Shown here piece after piece: positions 61,008-64,000 of a stretch of 64,000 nt of DNA; the stretch's first letter is position 1, and each line of letters begins with the position of its first letter. The notes beneath the pieces are model-generated. The model saw only the letters and a program-made list of their open reading frames with translations. It searched no databases and had not been told where the DNA came from. The DNA is from Catellatospora sp. KI3 (GTDB lineage: Bacteria; Actinomycetota; Actinomycetes; Mycobacteriales; Micromonosporaceae). The position numbers were made by a program, and so were the translations under genes. The stretch spans positions 124,001-188,000 of the forward strand of contig NZ_JASAMB010000006.1 in assembly GCF_029948125.1 (NCBI RefSeq), given 5' to 3'.

Positions 61008-61068
61008 TTGCTTGTCTTGCGCCTTGCTGTCTTGCTTCCGGGAGAGACCTTACCAGGTCTCCCGGTCG

Positions 61069-61141
61069 TGCCCCCAACGGGATTCGAACCCGTGCTACCG
61101 CCTTGAAAGGGCGGCGTCCTGGGCCGCTAGACGATGAGGGC
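61069..61141 (-). tRNA. tRNA-Glu (TTC)
   Basis: 73 bases. Acceptor GCCCTCA/TGGGGGC (one G-T pair), discriminator A, no encoded CCA. Anticodon stem CCGCC/GGCGG with loop CTTTCAA (anticodon TTC). Order on the minus strand is Glu-Asp-Phe, the usual actinobacterial trio. A CCGGGAGA..TCTCCCGG hairpin lies between Glu and Asp. Confidence 0.97.
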
Positions 61142-61297
61142 GGCCGCACCATCATTGCACAGTATTGCGGTGAACCCGCAGCTACTTATGCTCTGACGGT
61201 TTGTTGCTCCCATCCGGCCCCGCCGGAGGCTCGGAAAGCATATGTGACCAGCGGCCGTTCCGCCAAATCGGGGGTCGGGTCCGCCGTGGCGGGGCGT

Positions 61298-62089
61298 TCA
61301 GAGGGCGTCTGGCAGGCGTACGAGCCGGTACTTCGCGCGCAGCGTGGTGATGATCCGGGGCAGCGCGGCGAGGGTCTGCCCCCGGTCGCCGCCCCCGTCG
61401 TGCATGAGCACGACCGAGCTGGAGCGGGTCCCCCGGATCACCCGGTTGGCGATGGTGCCGGCGCCCGGCCGCCGCCAGTCCTGCGGGTCGACCGCCCAGT
61501 GCAGCGGGCTCATGCCCATGCTGCGGGCGACCCGGGTCGCGGTGATGGTCCAGTTTCCGCCCGGGTGCCGGAAGTACTTGATCGGTACGCCCGGGACGGC
61601 GGCGTGGATGGCGTCGTTGGTCCGCTGCAGGTTCGCCCGGACCTTCGCGGTCGACCAGGTGCCGAGCTTGAACTCGTGGTTCCAGCTGTGGTTGCACAGG
61701 GTGTGCCCCTCGGCCACGATCCGGCGGATCAGGTCCGGGTGGGCGGCGGCCTGCGAACCGATCACGCAGAAGGTGGCCTTGACCCCGCGCGCCTTGAGCG
61801 CGTCCAGGACCTTCGGCGTCCACGCGGACGGGCCGTCGTCGAAGGTCAGCGCGACGCCGCCGATGCCGGTGGTCCGCTGCAGGTTCATCTTCTCGGGGAT
61901 CGGCGACCGCTTGACCGTCGGCGACGCCGACGGACTCGCCGAAGGGCTCGGCGAGGGTGCGGCCGCGGTCGGTGACGCGCTGCGGGCCGCGGCGTCGTCG
62001 TCGCGGTCGCCGGTGCACGCGGACAGGGCGAGGGTGAGGCTGAGGCTGATCACCGCAGTGACCAGGCCGTGGCTGCGCCGTTGCGCCAT
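61298..62089 (-). CDS. Secreted polysaccharide deacetylase (NodB/CE4) lipoprotein
   Basis: 263 residues. Signal with lipobox (LALSAC), then a Ser/Pro/Ala linker (PSPSPSASPSASP). The NodB domain carries TFDDGPSAWTPKV (catalytic base and metal Asp), LCNHSWNHEF (metal His pair), FRHPGGNW (Arg) and VVLMHDGGGDRGQTL (catalytic His). It deacetylates N-acetylhexosamines of a surface polymer such as peptidoglycan, outside the membrane. ATG at 62089. The 156 bases between it and tRNA-Glu hold no feature I can name. Confidence 0.93.
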   Translation of the reverse strand: MAQRRSHGLVTAVISLSLTLALSACTGDRDDDAAARSASPTAAAPSPSPSASPSASPTVKRSPIPEKMNLQRTTGIGGVALTFDDGPSAWTPKVLDALKARGVKATFCVIGSQAAAHPDLIRRIVAEGHTLCNHSWNHEFKLGTWSTAKVRANLQRTNDAIHAAVPGVPIKYFRHPGGNWTITATRVARSMGMSPLHWAVDPQDWRRPGAGTIANRVIRGTRSSSVVLMHDGGGDRGQTLAALPRIITTLRAKYRLVRLPDAL

Positions 62090-62258
62090 GGCCGCTCCCG
62101 GGGGTGGAGTGGTGTCGCGGGCGGGAAGCCCCGGCGGTCCGCCGCGACGGCGACCACCGGCGACTGCTCACCAGCGGAGGGGAGCCCAGCGTGACACAGC
62201 GGCGCAGGCTCTGCCAGGGGACGGCCGATGAAGTCTCGGCGGATCGCCGGGGACGGGG

Positions 62259-62801
62259 CTAGGCGTTGTCCCCCAGCGCCACCTCGGTCACGCCGGCCAG
62301 CCAGGGGGCGAAGTCGTCCGGGCTGCGGCCGAGCCAGGCGCGCAGGTCGGCCGGGGAGATCCAGCGCAGCGCGGCGACCTCGGCCGGGTCGGGCCGGGGC
62401 GGTTCGGCGTCGGCGCCGAGGATGCCGAGCAGGACGTGGTCGTACTCGTCCTCGACCCGGCCGGTGTCCGGGTCGACGGCGCGGTAGCCGTACACCCCGA
62501 TCTCGGTGAGTTCGACGGAGCGCACGCCGACCTCCTCGGCCAGGCGGCGCGCGGCGGCCGTGACGACCGGCTCGCCGGGGGCCGGGTGGCCGCAGGTGGC
62601 GTTGGCCCAGCGCAGCGCGAACCGGGTCTTCACCGAGGCGCGCTGCTGCAGCAGCAGCCGCCCGGAGGCGTCCATCAGATGCACCGAGAAGGCGCGGTGC
62701 CTGGTGCCCGGGGCGCTGTGCGCCTGACTGACAGTGGCCTTGCCGCAGGCCGTGCCGTCGGCATCGACCAGTTCGACCAGGTCTTCTTCCCGTGACCTCA
62801 T
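62259..62801 (-). CDS. idi: Isopentenyl-diphosphate delta-isomerase (type I)
   Basis: 180-residue Nudix-fold enzyme interconverting IPP and DMAPP. Substrate and metal motifs are HRAFSVHLMD, LLLQQRASVKTRFALRWANA and TCGHPAPGEPVVTAAARRLA (catalytic Cys), and the acid residues in GRVEDEYDHVLLG. The block around the Cys reads NATCGHP; homologues have NTCCGHP or NSVCGHP. The ATG overlaps the crtI stop (ATGA), so it is the downstream gene of a carotenoid operon. Confidence 0.95.
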   Translation of the reverse strand: MRSREEDLVELVDADGTACGKATVSQAHSAPGTRHRAFSVHLMDASGRLLLQQRASVKTRFALRWANATCGHPAPGEPVVTAAARRLAEEVGVRSVELTEIGVYGYRAVDPDTGRVEDEYDHVLLGILGADAEPPRPDPAEVAALRWISPADLRAWLGRSPDDFAPWLAGVTEVALGDNA

Positions 62802-64000
62802 GAGCGCGCTCCGATCACCCGACGCGCGGCCGCCCTACCCGAGATCAGGACCATCGGTACTCCGACGCCGGGGCGCGTGCCGGACCCCGTGAACACCACA
62901 TTTGTCAGGGTCGGATGCAGGTTACCCGGCCGCAGGGGTCCGCTCTGCCGCAAGGTGTGCGCACTCGCGAACGGTGTGCCGAATGTCATACCCTGTCGGG
63001 CCCAGTCGTCGGGCGTGACCACATAGGACAAGGCCAGGTCGGCGCCCAGATCCAGGTAGCCGCGGGCCTCCAGGGTGGCCAGCAGCTCGCCGGCGTACCG
63101 GCGGCCTACCGGGCCGTCCCAGCGCACCGGCGCCGTCTTCAGGTTCGGCACCGGCACGGTCACCTGGTACGTCTGCCGCCCCGCCGGGGCCGCCCCCGGA
63201 TCGGTCCGGCTCGGGTTGGTGACCAGCACCGTCGGGTCGCTCATCAGCTCGCCCCGGTTGACCACCTCGTCGAACGTCCGCTGCCAGGACCGCCCGAAGT
63301 GCAGATTGTGGTGCGCGATCCGCTGGTAGCCGCCCCGGTCGTCCCGGGTGCCCAGGTGCAGCACCACGCACGAGGGCGCCGGCCGCAGCCGCCGCACCCG
63401 CGCCGGCGCCCCGCCCGGCAGCAGCCCGTACGCCGCGGGCAGGTCGGGATTCAGCACCACGGCGTCAGCGGTCAGCCGCTCCCCGTCCGCGGTGTGCACC
63501 GCCACCGCCCGGTCCCCTCGCGTCTCCACCCGCGTCACCTCCGTATGGAACCGGAAGCTCACCCCGTGCTTCTCCGCCGCCGCGGCCAGCGCCCTGGGCA
63601 CGGCGTTCATGCCGCCCCTCGGGTACCAGACCTCCGTCACCGTGTCGAGGTACGACGCGACCCGCGGGTCCCGCCCCGTCAGCAGGTTCCGGAAGGCGAA
63701 CAGGCGCTGCGTACGCGGATCGGCGAAGAAGTCGGTGAGCCGCCGCCGCGCGCCCTCGCTCGCCAGCGTGCGCCAGTGCCCGGCCGGATCACGCCGCTCG
63801 AACGACTGCAGCCGCCGCGCCCAGCGCAGGAACCGCAGGTAGCCCGCGGCCTCCTTGCCGCCGCAGAGGCGGGCGATCGCGGCCACCATCCGGTCGGGGT
63901 CGGCGTGCACGTCCAGCCTCGTCCCGTCGGGGAAGTGCGCCCGGTAGGCCGGGTCGAGGCGGATCAGCTCGATCCAGTCGTAGAGGTGCTCGCCGACCGC
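62798..64000 (-). CDS. crtI: Phytoene desaturase-family FAD oxidoreductase (5' end outside window)
   Basis: Frame is open to the window edge (AVGEHLYDWIELIRLDPAYR near the top), so the FAD-binding N-terminus is missing. Visible CrtI-family blocks: LDPAYRAHFPDGTRLDV, PRGGMNAVPRALAAAAEKHG, VVLNPDLPAAYGLLPGG and the C-terminal FTGSGTRPGVGVPMVLISGR. The family desaturates phytoene or related carotenoids at the membrane. The stop overlaps idi. A desaturase is likely, but a ketolase or isomerase of the same family cannot be excluded. Confidence 0.92.
   Translation of the reverse strand, partial: AVGEHLYDWIELIRLDPAYRAHFPDGTRLDVHADPDRMVAAIARLCGGKEAAGYLRFLRWARRLQSFERRDPAGHWRTLASEGARRRLTDFFADPRTQRLFAFRNLLTGRDPRVASYLDTVTEVWYPRGGMNAVPRALAAAAEKHGVSFRFHTEVTRVETRGDRAVAVHTADGERLTADAVVLNPDLPAAYGLLPGGAPARVRRLRPAPSCVVLHLGTRDDRGGYQRIAHHNLHFGRSWQRTFDEVVNRGELMSDPTVLVTNPSRTDPGAAPAGRQTYQVTVPVPNLKTAPVRWDGPVGRRYAGELLATLEARGYLDLGADLALSYVVTPDDWARQGMTFGTPFASAHTLRQSGPLRPGNLHPTLTNVVFTGSGTRPGVGVPMVLISGRAAARRVIGARS

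Overview
The window is GC-rich actinobacterial chromosome, probably from the family Micromonosporaceae. Support comes from frequent GTG starts, a bldC-type developmental regulator, valine dehydrogenase, DUF3073, 'tRNA adenosine deaminase-associated protein', and several families of palindromic intergenic repeats of the kind I associate with that family. No rRNA, CRISPR array, prophage or recognisable transposase gene is present.

Layout. (1) 1-3.5 kb: purA (cut by the window edge) and purD, separated by a DUF559/AbiEi-type gene lying between two 60-bp inverted repeats. (2) 3.5-7.7 kb: lipid catabolism (acyl-CoA synthetase, acyl-CoA dehydrogenase, SCP2 protein, TetR regulator) with TTAC..GTAA operators. 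(3) 7.8-16.2 kb: an envelope-stress or drug-efflux module (Cys-containing lipoprotein, two HlyD/MacA-type adaptors, OmpR/HK two-component system, MacB-type ABC exporter, DUF5666-like protein). Three promoters carry 11-bp-periodic direct repeats that look like the response-regulator site. (4) 16.2-25.3 kb: DUF885 peptidase, EamA transporter, PHP phosphoesterase, orphan membrane protein, secreted propeller protein, tyrA, and tadA with its partner. (5) 25.3-28.7 kb: MaoC dehydratase and large FabG, divergent from a thiolase, around a perfect 20-bp operator. (6) 28.8-41.4 kb: purB, a TM2 protein, a GDT1-type transporter, purSQL, a degenerate GT51 protein, SoxR divergent from a split transketolase, purM, purF and an SCP-like protein.

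(7) 41.5-47.9 kb: a membrane protein with a long YGQQ-rich cytoplasmic tail, then a two-gene RiPP locus (radical SAM/SPASM maturase plus a 64-residue precursor ending in aromatic-X-Asn triplets, AmcB/AmcA-like), set inside an otherwise conserved purM-purF ... DUF3073-vdh-orf-bldC neighbourhood. (8) 48-56.2 kb: a four-gene ABC/FtsX export operon behind a TetR gene. (9) 56.4-58.3 kb: a secreted orphan protein coupled to a PrsW-family membrane protease. (10) 58.5-64 kb: a small DxDxDG-repeat protein, a branched-chain-amino-acid-type binding protein whose two halves are in swapped order, tRNA-Phe/Asp/Glu, a polysaccharide deacetylase, and idi-crtI of a carotenoid pathway (crtI cut by the window edge).

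De novo purine synthesis is the main metabolic theme (purA, D, B, S, Q, L, M, F in four groups). The most novel-looking items are the cyclophane RiPP pair, the DUF559 gene with its inverted repeats, the circularly permuted binding protein, the inferred two-component regulon with 11-bp direct repeats, and the prion-like YGQQ tail. All functional statements are from reading the sequence and family knowledge; no searches were run.
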